From assembly GCF_026341125.1 (NCBI RefSeq), contig NZ_JAPEOR010000001.1, positions 3,782,001-3,846,000 on the forward strand: 64,000 nucleotides of DNA, written 5' to 3'. Under the pieces are notes generated by a model that searched no databases, was not told the DNA's origin, and saw only the letters and a program-made list of their open reading frames with translations. Below are positions 7,806 through 15,692 of the stretch, piece by piece. The DNA is from Streptomyces sp. NBC_01142 (GTDB lineage Bacteria > Actinomycetota > Actinomycetes > Streptomycetales > Streptomycetaceae). Numbering within the stretch: the stretch's first letter is position 1; each line of letters opens with the position of its first letter. Both the position numbers and the translations under genes were made by a program.

Positions 7806-8976
7806 GTGTCTCGTGATTCTGTTCATGTCAGTTCGAGTTGTTATTGACGAGTTTCTTCACGTTGGTCGCGACGAGTCGGACCTTCGCGAGGACCTCGCCG
7901 GAGGTCGCGGTCCAGGTGAACGGTTTCGCTGTCGTGTTCCAGGAGTTGATGTAGTCGCGGATCTGTTTGATCAGGACGTTGACGCTGGAGAACGTGCCGC
8001 GGCGGATGGATTGCCGGGTGAGGATTCCGAACCAGATCTCGATCTGGTTCAGCCACGAAGAACCGACGGGAGTGAAATGGAAGTGGACTTGCCGGTTCTT
8101 GACCAGCCACTCCTTGACCTCGGGTGTGGTGTGCGTCGAGAGGTTGTCCAGGACGACATGGATGTCCTTCCCGGCGTACGGTTTCACCGCCTTCTTCAAG
8201 AAGGCCAGGAAATCCTTGCCGTTCCGGGTCGGCCTGCACTCGCCGAGCACTTCACCGGTGGTCACGTTCAGGGCGGCGAACAGGTTCGTGGTGCCGTGCC
8301 GGACGTAGTCGGCGGTGCGCTGCTCGCTCGCCGCGAAGGCGACCGGCAGCACCGGCTGGGTCCGGTCCAGAGCCTGGATCTGCGTCTTCTCGTCGATCGA
8401 GAGGACCACCGCGCCACCCGGCGGAGCCAGATACAGGCCGATCACATCGGCCACTTTCTCCGCGAACGCGGGGTCTTTGGAAATCTTGAAGGTACCCAAC
8501 CGGTGCGGCTTCAGGCTCTCCTCCCGCCAGACGCGCGCAATGTAGTGCCAGGACACGGTGATGTTCTCGGCCCGCTCCAGATACTTCGCCAACTCCCGCG
8601 TGGACCAGTGCGAAAGCCCCGTACGGTCCGGCGGCGTCATGCGCGTCAGCGCAATCACCCGGGCCCGCACCCGCGCCGGCACCTGCTCCCGCGCGCCACC
8701 AGGACGCTCACCTTCCAGCCCGGCCAGGCCCTGCTCGGCATAGCGGATCTTCCAGCGGTCCACGGTCGGCAGCGACACCCCGAGCAGCTCGGCAATGTCC
8801 TTGCGCCGACGCCCCTCACTCGACCACAGCACGATCCGGCCCCGCGTTGCCATGTCCGCAGGAACATCCCGACTGTTCACCAACTCCCGCAACTCGGCGG
8901 CCTGTTCCACGGAGAGCTCCACACCAGAAGACCCTGCCATACAAGATCAAGTAACGCTGACGGAATCACGAGACAC
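7806..8976 (-). mobile_element. IS630-family element
   Basis: Inverted ends GTGTCTCGTGATTC (from 7806) and GAATCACGAGACAC (to 8976) are flanked by TA on both sides (7804-7805 and 8977-8978), the hallmark of IS630/mariner-type insertion. The element lies immediately 5' of the GAF-protein gene. Confidence 0.88.
7828..8940 (-). CDS. IS630-family transposase
   Basis: This is a full-length 370-residue IS630 transposase. The N-terminal helix-turn-helix (RRRKDIAELLGVSLPTVDRW, residues about 44-65) binds the ends. The DDE catalytic core shows AVVLSIDEKTQIQ (first Asp), DIHVVLDNLSTHTTPEV (second Asp) and SSWLNQIEIWFG (Glu). All three acidic residues are present and the ends are intact, so the copy looks active. 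Confidence 0.92.
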   Translation of the reverse strand: MAGSSGVELSVEQAAELRELVNSRDVPADMATRGRIVLWSSEGRRRKDIAELLGVSLPTVDRWKIRYAEQGLAGLEGERPGGAREQVPARVRARVIALTRMTPPDRTGLSHWSTRELAKYLERAENITVSWHYIARVWREESLKPHRLGTFKISKDPAFAEKVADVIGLYLAPPGGAVVLSIDEKTQIQALDRTQPVLPVAFAASEQRTADYVRHGTTNLFAALNVTTGEVLGECRPTRNGKDFLAFLKKAVKPYAGKDIHVVLDNLSTHTTPEVKEWLVKNRQVHFHFTPVGSSWLNQIEIWFGILTRQSIRRGTFSSVNVLIKQIRDYINSWNTTAKPFTWTATSGEVLAKVRLVATNVKKLVNNNSN

Positions 8977-9179
8977 TAGGGCATGCGTCCGTAGAATTCC
9001 ATACTTCACGACAGACCGCCCGGAGTTGACGGTCTCAGTGACTCAGTGACTCAGTGACGTTGACGTCAGTGGCTTAGTGATGCAAACGTGCACCGCCGGA
9101 TCAGCGCCTGAGGGGCGGTGTGCATCGGCTCGGGCCGACGATGCTGCCACAGCCGGTAGAAGCGGCCGTCGGCGTCGTT

Positions 9180-9610
9180 GAAGCCCAGGCGCTGGTCGCC
9201 GTGCCCGGACGCTGTCTGCGGATCAAGGACAACGTCATCGTCCTCCCACGCGATGCGCTGGCCGGACGAGATCCGCTCGCCGCAGGAGCTGACGCCGAAA
9301 CCGGCCGACGTGGACGACGGCGAGATCGACGCCGCGATCCAGCTCATGGAGAGGCCGAGGGAAAGAAGCCCCCAAGGCCGAAGGCGAGCAGGAGCCCGGC
9401 GGGGGACTGGTCGTCGACCTGATGGCCGCGCTGAACGCGTCGGTGGAAGCCGCCCGGGAAGCACGCGGCGAAGGCGAGCACGCCACCGTGCACGAGATGC
9501 CGAAGAAGACATCCGGGAGGAAGACGACCGCGGCCACCAAGAGCACGGCCAAGAAAACAAGCGCCAAGAAGACGTCCGCACACCACGGCCGAGGCCGGCA
9601 CGGTCACGCG
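9180..9610 (+). pseudogene. Ku (NHEJ) C-terminal remnant
   Basis: Three reading frames carry consecutive pieces of the C-terminal part of a bacterial Ku protein. They are LRIKDNVIVL (near 9217), MRWPDEIRSPQELTPK followed by DDGEIDAAIQLME (9250-9350), and VVDLMAALNASVEAAREA followed by a Lys/Ala/Thr-rich tail (KKTSGRKTTAATKSTAKKTS, to about 9590). Ku binds DNA ends and recruits LigD; streptomycetes typically carry extra copies with such basic tails. The N-terminal two thirds of the ring domain are absent and at least two frameshifts separate the pieces, so this is a decayed copy. It starts about 200 bp beyond the IS630 element. Confidence 0.7.
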
Positions 9611-9792
9611 ATGGTTCTGTCACTCCCCAAGTCACCCGTACCGCCCAGCGGCACCGAACGCGGGCGCCACCGCCGTGACGCCGCTCCCGCTCCTGACGCG
9701 CGGGCACTGGCGGGAAAGTGGGGGCGGCACGGATCACCGTGGCGGTGAGCCGGGCATGCGAAGACGCGCGTACAGCCGGGCCCTCACGCCCG

Positions 9793-9840
9793 CCTCACCC
9801 GGCACCCGCCTCACCCGGCACCCGCCTCACCCGGCACCCG
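9793..9840 (+). repeat. Three tandem copies of a 16-bp unit
   Basis: The unit CCTCACCCGGCACCCG is present three times without interruption (9793-9808, 9809-9824, 9825-9840). Because 16 is not a multiple of three, the TCA within the unit (TGA on the minus strand) supplies a stop in every minus-strand frame at the end of the DUF6207 remnant. Confidence 0.95.
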
Positions 9841-9983
9841 CCGCACCGGGCCCGCCCCGGAGGTCTCCCACCACTGGTCCAGCTCGGCCATCGCCGCGAC
9901 GGCGGTATCGCTTCATCCGCAGCAGTGATATCCAGGACCACCAGACCCGGCTCGGACACATGCAGCTCATCAATGCGCTCCAT
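9811..9983 (-). pseudogene. DUF6207-family small protein, frameshifted
   Basis: From ATG 9983 the frame reads MERIDELHVSEPGLVVLDIT and AADEA, the typical start of the DUF6207 family found in streptomycetes. One missing base then moves the rest into another frame, which reads DTAVAAMAELDQWWETSGAG and ends at 9811. Together they give the usual compact protein of about 60 residues. The function of the family is unknown. The 3' end runs into the 16-bp tandem repeat. Confidence 0.65.
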
Positions 9984-10312
9984 ACCCGGCCACGACGCCT
10001 CGGCAAGCGCCAGCGGTTCGCCGCCACACACAGATCACCCACACGAGCGGCGCCCGGCCGCCACGTCATCACCGCGCAGGAGTGGAGAGGACGAGCCGGC
10101 ACCGACGGGACCGCCTACCGCCAGGCCCACCAGCGGGCCCTCGCGTGGCGAGCAGGGGCAGGGTGGCGAGGGTCACGGTCACAGACGCCGGAGGTCTGGA
10201 CGTCGACCACATGGTTCCGCCCGCCGAGGTCCACGACTCCAAGTAGGCGGAGTTGGGATGGACGCATCATTCCGCGATTCCACTGACGGCTCTGTGCAGT
10301 CTGGGAACGGGG
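9984..10312. other. Intergenic stretch, no gene recognised
   Basis: Open frames on both strands overlap extensively and show no family motifs. The last bases hold a purine-rich sequence (GGGAACGGGG) that serves the DUF6192 gene. Confidence 0.3.
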
Positions 10313-10903
10313 GTGTCGCTCGTCCAGGTGATCGTGGCTGAGCTGCGGAAACTGGTCGAGACGGCCAGCCGAGCTCAGTTCACGAGCGGCGACTACGCAC
10401 TCAAGGTCGAGCCGATGCGCGAGCACGGAGGTGCGTCGCCGACGGACGAGTTGTTCACGGTCAAGGCCTCGCTGTTCCGTCCGTCCGAGGACATCGGGAT
10501 GTCGTGCTCGTCGGTGAAGCAGGCCCGGTGGACCGCCTCGAAGTGGCCGAAGGACCGCCGGGTGTCGGGGGTGTCCTTCACCGCCCACAACATCCTCGCG
10601 TCCCTCGCCGACGACGAGGAACGGTGGGCCACGATCCTGACCCCGCCGCCGGACAAGTCCCGATGGACTCCGGACGAGGCGAGACGCCGGACGGGCCGTC
10701 AGGTCGCCAAGCCCGTCACTCCGCAGGAGAAGGTCAGCGCGATTCACACCCTCGCCCAGGACGAGAAGGTCTCTGAACCGTTTCGGCCGGAGCCGGCGCT
10801 GGCCGAGGGCCGATACGAGGCCGCCCTCAAAGGCGAATGCAAGATCTGGCGAACGCCCGCCGCCGGGCGTGGGCTGCACCGGCAGCCGGTGCCCGGGAGC
10901 TGA
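10313..10903 (+). CDS. DUF6192-family protein, probably C-terminally altered
   Basis: The GTG start at 10313 follows GGGAACGGGG. The 196-residue product matches the DUF6192 family of actinomycete proteins: VIVAELRKLVETASRAQF, a segment with PTDELFTVKASLF and SEDIGMSCSSVKQARWTASK (an HTH-like stretch), then VSGVSFTAHNILASL and SRWTPDEARRRTGRQV. This N-terminal region resembles a DNA-binding domain. After about residue 165 the sequence becomes Arg/Gly/Pro-rich (WRTPAAGRGLHRQPVPGS) and no longer looks like the family, so the C-terminus may be truncated or shifted. No neighbour suggests a pathway. Confidence 0.6.
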   Translation: MSLVQVIVAELRKLVETASRAQFTSGDYALKVEPMREHGGASPTDELFTVKASLFRPSEDIGMSCSSVKQARWTASKWPKDRRVSGVSFTAHNILASLADDEERWATILTPPPDKSRWTPDEARRRTGRQVAKPVTPQEKVSAIHTLAQDEKVSEPFRPEPALAEGRYEAALKGECKIWRTPAAGRGLHRQPVPGS

Positions 10904-10997
10904 GTGTTGCCGGCTCCGCGTGGGAACGGCGCCGAGCGCACGCGGGCCCGCGCGCAACACTGCCCCGGCTCGGCTGGGTTTCCTTCCCCCTTCGACG

Positions 10998-11702
10998 CTA
11001 GATCAGCCCCCCGCACCCGCTACGCCTCCGCGCGGACGTCCAGCCCTGGCGGCGGAGGCTTTCGAAGCCGTCCAGGAGGAGGTCCAGGGCGAATTCGAAC
11101 TCGAACTGGTCGTCGCAGCCGCCACCGACCGTGGAACCCCCGTCGTGTGCGGCCGTTGCGGCCAGTTCCGCGATGTGCGGGTAGCGCGCCGCCAGCCCGG
11201 GGTCCGGCGGGCCGGAGGGGCCCGAGGTGTCGAACAGTTCCTGGCTGAAGCCGAGCAGGCGGCTGCCCATCGCGTGCATGACGTGGTGCGTGAGGTCGGC
11301 GGAGAGGCCGCCGTCCCGGAAGCTGCCGGCCATCGAGTCCAGGTACGCCAGCACGGCCGGGGTGGGGCCGGTCCGCGACTCGATGACCCGGGCCGCCCAG
11401 GGGTGGCGCAGCAGGACCCGCCGGGCCGAGAGGATCCGCCCGCGGACCACGCGCTGCCAGTCGGGGCCCGCGGTCGGCGGGTCGATCTCGCCGACGACGG
11501 CGTCGGCCATGCCGTCGAGCAGCTCCTCCTTGTTGGCCACGTGCTTGTAGAGGGCCATCGGTACGACATCCAGCTCCTGCGCGAGCCTGCGCATGCTGAG
11601 CGCGTCGATGCCGGTGGCATCGGCGAGCGCGACGGCGGCGCGCAGGACGCGGTCCCTGTTCAGGGGGATCCGTTGCGTGTGCGTGGCTTCCTGCCGGGTC
11701 AT
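10998..11702 (-). CDS. TetR/AcrR-family repressor
   Basis: ATG 11702 gives a 234-residue TetR regulator. The N-terminal HTH is clear: RDRVLRAAVALADATGIDAL, SMRRLAQELDVVPMALYKHV, ANKEELLDGMADAV. The C-terminal part (GPDWQRVVRGRILSARRVLL onward) matches the TetR_C type ligand-binding domain. The gene is divergent from a DUF4386 membrane protein, and two near-identical palindromes GTGTACGnCGTACAC lie in the 119-bp intergenic region. One lies between the -35 and -10 of the divergent promoter. The simplest model is a local repressor controlling itself and the membrane protein, released by an unknown ligand. Confidence 0.9.
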   Translation of the reverse strand: MTRQEATHTQRIPLNRDRVLRAAVALADATGIDALSMRRLAQELDVVPMALYKHVANKEELLDGMADAVVGEIDPPTAGPDWQRVVRGRILSARRVLLRHPWAARVIESRTGPTPAVLAYLDSMAGSFRDGGLSADLTHHVMHAMGSRLLGFSQELFDTSGPSGPPDPGLAARYPHIAELAATAAHDGGSTVGGGCDDQFEFEFALDLLLDGFESLRRQGWTSARRRSGCGGLI

Positions 11703-11741
11703 TCCGGTTCGGCCCCTTCCCTCCTCGACAGCGCCCTCTCC

Positions 11742-11770
11742 TTGACGAGTGTACGTCGTACACCTATGAT
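11742..11770 (+). promoter_or_regulatory. Promoter for the DUF4386 gene
   Basis: TTGACG (11742-11747), a 17-bp spacer, and TATGAT (11765-11770) form a near-consensus housekeeping promoter reading toward the DUF4386 gene. The first TetR palindrome fills the spacer, so bound repressor would block polymerase directly. Confidence 0.8.
11749..11763. promoter_or_regulatory. TetR operator 1
   Basis: Perfect palindrome GTGTACGTCGTACAC inside the promoter spacer. It is identical in arms to operator 2, which is centred 31 bp downstream. Confidence 0.8.
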
Positions 11771-11779
11771 CGCTGCCAG

Positions 11780-11794
11780 GTGTACGGCGTACAC
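11780..11794. promoter_or_regulatory. TetR operator 2
   Basis: Palindrome GTGTACGGCGTACAC with the same arms as operator 1; it extends to GG...CC (11779-11795). It lies in the 5' leader of the DUF4386 gene. Confidence 0.8.
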
Positions 11795-11821
11795 CACCAT
11801 CGAGCGAGGGGTACCGAGAAG

Positions 11822-12526
11822 ATGAGTCCGGACCGGAGAACCGCGGTGGCCGCCGGGTCGCTGTTCCTGCTGACCGAGGCCGCCGCGATAGCCGGGGCGG
11901 TTCTGTACCGCCCCCTGCTGGGCGCGGCGGACGGCCGGCTCGCGCAGGGCGCTGACACACGGGCGCTGCTCGGGGTGCTCTGCGAGGTGGTGCTGGTGGT
12001 GGCGGTGGCCGGTACCGGGGCGGCGCTGTTCCCCGTCCTGCGGCGCCACGGCGAGGGGCTCGCGCTCGGGTACGCCTTCGGGCGGCTGCTGGAGGCGGCC
12101 GTCATCGCCCTCGGGATCGTCGCCGTCCTGGCGCTCGTCACCCTGCGGCGGGACGCGGGGGCGGCGGACGGCGCCGACGTCGCGCTGGCGGCCGTGCACG
12201 ACTGGACGTTCCTGCTCGGGCCCAACATCGCCCTCGGCCTGAACACCGTCCTGCTTGCGTACCTGGCGTACCGCGCACGGCTCGTGCCGCGCTTCATCGC
12301 CGTGCTCGGGCTGGTCGGCGGGCCGCTGATCTGCGCCTCGGCCGTCGCCGTGATGTTCGGGGCCTACGCGCAGCTCTCCGTGGCGGGGGCGGCCGCCGCG
12401 CTCCCGGTGTTCGCCTGGGAGCTGGGGCTGGCCGGGTGGCTGATCGTCAGGGGGTTCGGGCCCGGCTCAGGCGCCGCGTCCCGGGCAGACGGAGAAGTGG
12501 CTGACCCGGCCGGTGTCCGTCGGTGA
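11822..12526 (+). CDS. DUF4386-family membrane protein
   Basis: ATG 11822 (MSPDRRTAVAAGSLFLLTEA) gives a 234-residue integral membrane protein. It has six or so hydrophobic segments (about residues 8-28, 47-69, 79-105, 130-150, 155-185, 192-212). The N-terminal pattern with GSLFLLTEAAAIAGAVLY and the conserved WTFLLGPNIALGLNTVLLAY match the DUF4386 family. The family's function is unknown. Expression is presumably controlled by the divergent TetR gene. The last 20 residues are a polar tail. Confidence 0.85.
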   Translation: MSPDRRTAVAAGSLFLLTEAAAIAGAVLYRPLLGAADGRLAQGADTRALLGVLCEVVLVVAVAGTGAALFPVLRRHGEGLALGYAFGRLLEAAVIALGIVAVLALVTLRRDAGAADGADVALAAVHDWTFLLGPNIALGLNTVLLAYLAYRARLVPRFIAVLGLVGGPLICASAVAVMFGAYAQLSVAGAAAALPVFAWELGLAGWLIVRGFGPGSGAASRADGEVADPAGVRR

Positions 12527-12539
12527 GGCCGACCCGAGC

Positions 12540-12604
12540 TTGACGGCGGTGCAGTCCGCTACGAAGCGACCGTGCTGATCGCAGCCATCAACGAATGGCT
12601 GTGA
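12540..12604 (+). pseudogene. C-terminal scrap of a transposase
   Basis: One frame reads RYEATVLIAAINEWL and stops at 12604, followed by CCAGCACTTTCGCAACAG. I recall this ending and terminus from a Streptomyces IS, so it is probably the 3' stub of an element truncated by the insertion at about 12622. The match is short. Confidence 0.35.
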
Positions 12605-12826
12605 CCAGCACTTTCGCAACAGACCCTAACTTGATCTTTAACGTCCGGCGTCGAATGGTGCGTCGAACTTGATCACTCGGTTCGGTAACCGGCGTACACG
12701 GAGGCGGCCTTCGTCTGAACATGTGCTCCGACCAAGGAACACACACGTCCAGCACGAAGGCCGTGAGGATGAGTCTGCTGCATCGCGATGCCCGGCGAGA
12801 GCCGTTGGCGGAACTGTCATGCTTCC

Positions 12827-14454
12827 GGCCCTGTCTCACATTCGGTGGTGACGAAGGGTGAGATCATCCGAGGAGGATGCGGTGGCGGAGGAGGGTGAAG
12901 CCTGCCCGGCCGTGCATCTGCCGCGCGATCAGTTTGGTCTTGGTGTTGACGCCCTCGGTGGGTCCGTTGCTGTACGGGAGTGTGAACGCGGCGATCACAG
13001 CGTCGCGGTCTCGTTCCAGACCTCGGGTGAAGGCGTGCAGATGCGGCAGATCGGCTGTGCGGACCTGGGTGATCCAGAGTTCGAGCGCGTCGGCATTTCC
13101 TGGGTGAGGCTTCAGGAGCTGGGCGAAGGTCCGGATACAGGCGGACAGTTGAGTCGTTTCGGGGCAGGCGGCCGTGAGCCGGGCCAGGAGGTGTCGGTGC
13201 TCGGCCTTGAGGTTGTCGGGCCTGGTGAGCAGCATTCGGGCGAATCTGCGCGGCGAGATGTGGCTGCGGTCGGCGTCCGCGCGGCCTTGGTTGATGTACT
13301 TGTGCAGAAGGTTGAGACAGCCCGTGAACCCGAGGGCTTTGATCTCTTCGAAGAGGTGCAGGACGGGGACGGCGGGGTCCTCAGCCCGGCGTTTGCGCAG
13401 GTGCTCGCGGTAGGGATCGACGAGACTGGCACGGTACTTGGGGACGCGGAGCATCCGTTCGGGCTGGTCGGCGCGGGCGTAGCGTTTGACGGTGTTCAGG
13501 GCCAGTTGCAGTCGGCGGGCGCATTCGAGCAGGCCCACGCCCGCCTCGAGCAGGTCGTGGACCTGGTGCCAGCGTTCCAGGGTCGTCTGTGCACGCGGCC
13601 CCGCATACAGGGGCGCGTCCGGCACGGTAGCCCAGCAGCTGCTGTGGGCCTTGACCTCGCTCAGGGCGGCTTCGCACAGGTTGTGCCACAGGTGCCAGCG
13701 ATCACCAACTTGCACCGCGTCGGGCAGGGCGCGGCGGATAGCCTCGGCGTAGGTCGCGGAGCCGTCACGGCACACGACCTCGATGCCCGGATGCTCACGC
13801 AGCCAGGCTTCCAGGGTGTCGGCCGTGCGGTCGGGCAGCACGTCGATCCGTTCATGGGTCTCGGCGTCGATCACCACGGTGGCATAGCGGTGCCGCCGGC
13901 GCAGGGCGAAGTCGTCGACCCCGATCACGCGGGGCGCCCGCCCGGTGGGCAACGGGATGCGCAACAGGGCGCGCAGGGCAGTGTGACGCGACAGTCCCAT
14001 GGCAAGTATCGCCAGCAGCCGTGCCCCCGCCCGGCCTGCTAACTCCTTGACCACAGCCTTGATTTGCCTGGTCAGACGGGTCGTGCGTCGCTGGTAACGC
14101 TCCAGCACCCCGGGCACCTGCTCGCGGAAGGTCTGCCGGCAGCCGCGCGTGGGACATACCAAGCGTCGCACCCGCACCCGCACCACCACCCGCCGTCCGT
14201 CGACCGGCACGTCGGCCACCGTCCGCAGGTGAGATCCGTGCACCCGCCCCGACGACGCGCCGCACACCGGACAGACCGCGGTGCCCTGCGGAGTCCGTGC
14301 CCGCACCAGAATCCGCTCGCCCTCGTCGGTCACCTCCTCGATGACCAGCGGCGACAGCCCCGAAAACACCACATCCACAAGCTCGTTGACATTCCGCACG
14401 TCATGTCAACGACAAGCCAGCACGCTCTGTCACCACCGAATGTGAGACAGGGCC
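12827..14454 (-). mobile_element. ISL3-family element with 8-bp target duplication
   Basis: Ends GGCCCTGTCTCACATTCGG (from 12827) and its complement (to 14454) are matched over more than 20 bp. The 8-bp sequence ATGCTTCC is present at 12819-12826 and again at 14455-14462, the length expected for ISL3. It interrupts codon ~20 of the NF041680 transposase. Confidence 0.92.
12864..14399 (-). CDS. ISL3-family transposase
   Basis: This 511-residue transposase is full length. It has an N-terminal zinc-binding region (CPVCGASSGRVHGSH and LVCPTRGCRQTFREQVPG). The DDE domain follows, with RVIGVDDFALRRRHRYATVV (first Asp), HPGIEVVCRDGSATYAEAIR (second Asp) and TLPYSNGPTEGVNTKTKLI (Glu). All signature residues are present. 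With intact ends and a clean target duplication the copy appears recently active. Confidence 0.92.
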   Translation of the reverse strand: MRNVNELVDVVFSGLSPLVIEEVTDEGERILVRARTPQGTAVCPVCGASSGRVHGSHLRTVADVPVDGRRVVVRVRVRRLVCPTRGCRQTFREQVPGVLERYQRRTTRLTRQIKAVVKELAGRAGARLLAILAMGLSRHTALRALLRIPLPTGRAPRVIGVDDFALRRRHRYATVVIDAETHERIDVLPDRTADTLEAWLREHPGIEVVCRDGSATYAEAIRRALPDAVQVGDRWHLWHNLCEAALSEVKAHSSCWATVPDAPLYAGPRAQTTLERWHQVHDLLEAGVGLLECARRLQLALNTVKRYARADQPERMLRVPKYRASLVDPYREHLRKRRAEDPAVPVLHLFEEIKALGFTGCLNLLHKYINQGRADADRSHISPRRFARMLLTRPDNLKAEHRHLLARLTAACPETTQLSACIRTFAQLLKPHPGNADALELWITQVRTADLPHLHAFTRGLERDRDAVIAAFTLPYSNGPTEGVNTKTKLIARQMHGRAGFTLLRHRILLG

Positions 14455-15692
14455 ATGCTTCCGGGGCGAGTTCTACTCCTGTCTCACCGCTCGTTCGGAC
14501 GCGTTGTTCGAGCTGGCTGACGCGGTTCTGTGCGGTGACGGGCCGGTGAGGTCTCTGGCCGAGCTGTCGCTGGTGGGCGAGCATCGCCGCGGTCATGGCG
14601 GGCTCTACGCGGCTGTGGCTCATGGACGGGTCGATACCGGCCGGCTGCGGCGGGCACTGGCTGCAGTGCCATTGCCGCGGGCCGACGACGGCCGACTGGT
14701 CCTGGCCGTCGACGTCACCTGCTGGCTGCGGCCCGACGCACACACCTCACCGCAGCGGATCCTGTGTCACACCTACGGACGGGGCAAAGACCAGCACATC
14801 CCTGTCCCCGGCTGGCCGTACTCGATCATCTGCGCGCTCGAGCCAGGCCGCAGCTCGTGGACCGCACCCTTGGACGCGCTCCGCCTGGCGCCTGGCGACG
14901 ATGCTGCCACCGTCACCTCCCGACAGCTTCGCGATCTCCTTGAGCGACTGATCACCGCGGAACAGTGGCAGACCGGGGACCCGGACATCCTCATCATCGC
15001 GGACGCCGGATACGACGCACCACGCCTCGCGTTCCTGCTCAGGGACCTGCCGGTCCAGGTGCTGGCCCGGATGCGCTCGGACCGCGTCCTGCGCAGGGCT
15101 GTCCCGCCCGGCAGCCGCACACGCAGGGCCGCCCTCCCCGGCATGGACGTGAGTTCGTGTTCGGGCAGCCCGAGACCTGGGGCACCCCGGACACCGAAAC
15201 CGTCACTGACACCCGCCTTTACGGCACTGCCATCGCCCGCTCCTGGGACCGGCTCCATCCCAAGCTGACCCACCGCTCCTCGTGGGCCGCGGCGGACGGC
15301 ACCCTCCCGATCGTGGAGGGGACGGTGATCCGCCTGGACATCGACCACCTGCCCAGCGGAGCAACCCCGAGGCCGGTCTGGCTGTGGTGGTCAGGCACCG
15401 ACGCCACCCCAACAGATGCCGATCGCCTCTGGCAGGCATACCTGCGGCGCTTCGACATTGAGCACACCTTCCGCCTGTTCAAACAGACTCTCGGCTGGAC
15501 CTGCCCGAAGATCCGCACTCCAGAGGCGGCGGACCGCTGGACCTGGCTGATCCTCGCTGCCTACACCCAACTGCGTCTCGCCCGTCCGCTTGCCGCCGAC
15601 CTGCGTCGCCCCTGGGAGAAGCCGAGTTCCCCGGACAGACTCACCCCCGCCCGTGTCCGCCGCGACTTCCGGCACATCCGCCCGAAGACCGA

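Noticed and set aside
9793..9840. Three tandem 16-bp units considered as a CRISPR-like or iteron array
   Set aside because: There are no spacers and only three units; simple slippage repeat.
10115..10960. Minus-strand 281-codon frame opposite the DUF6192 gene
   Set aside because: Arg/Gly/Asp-rich shadow frame; the plus strand has the recognisable protein.
12858..14042. A 394-codon plus-strand frame
   Set aside because: Antisense shadow of the complete ISL3 transposase.
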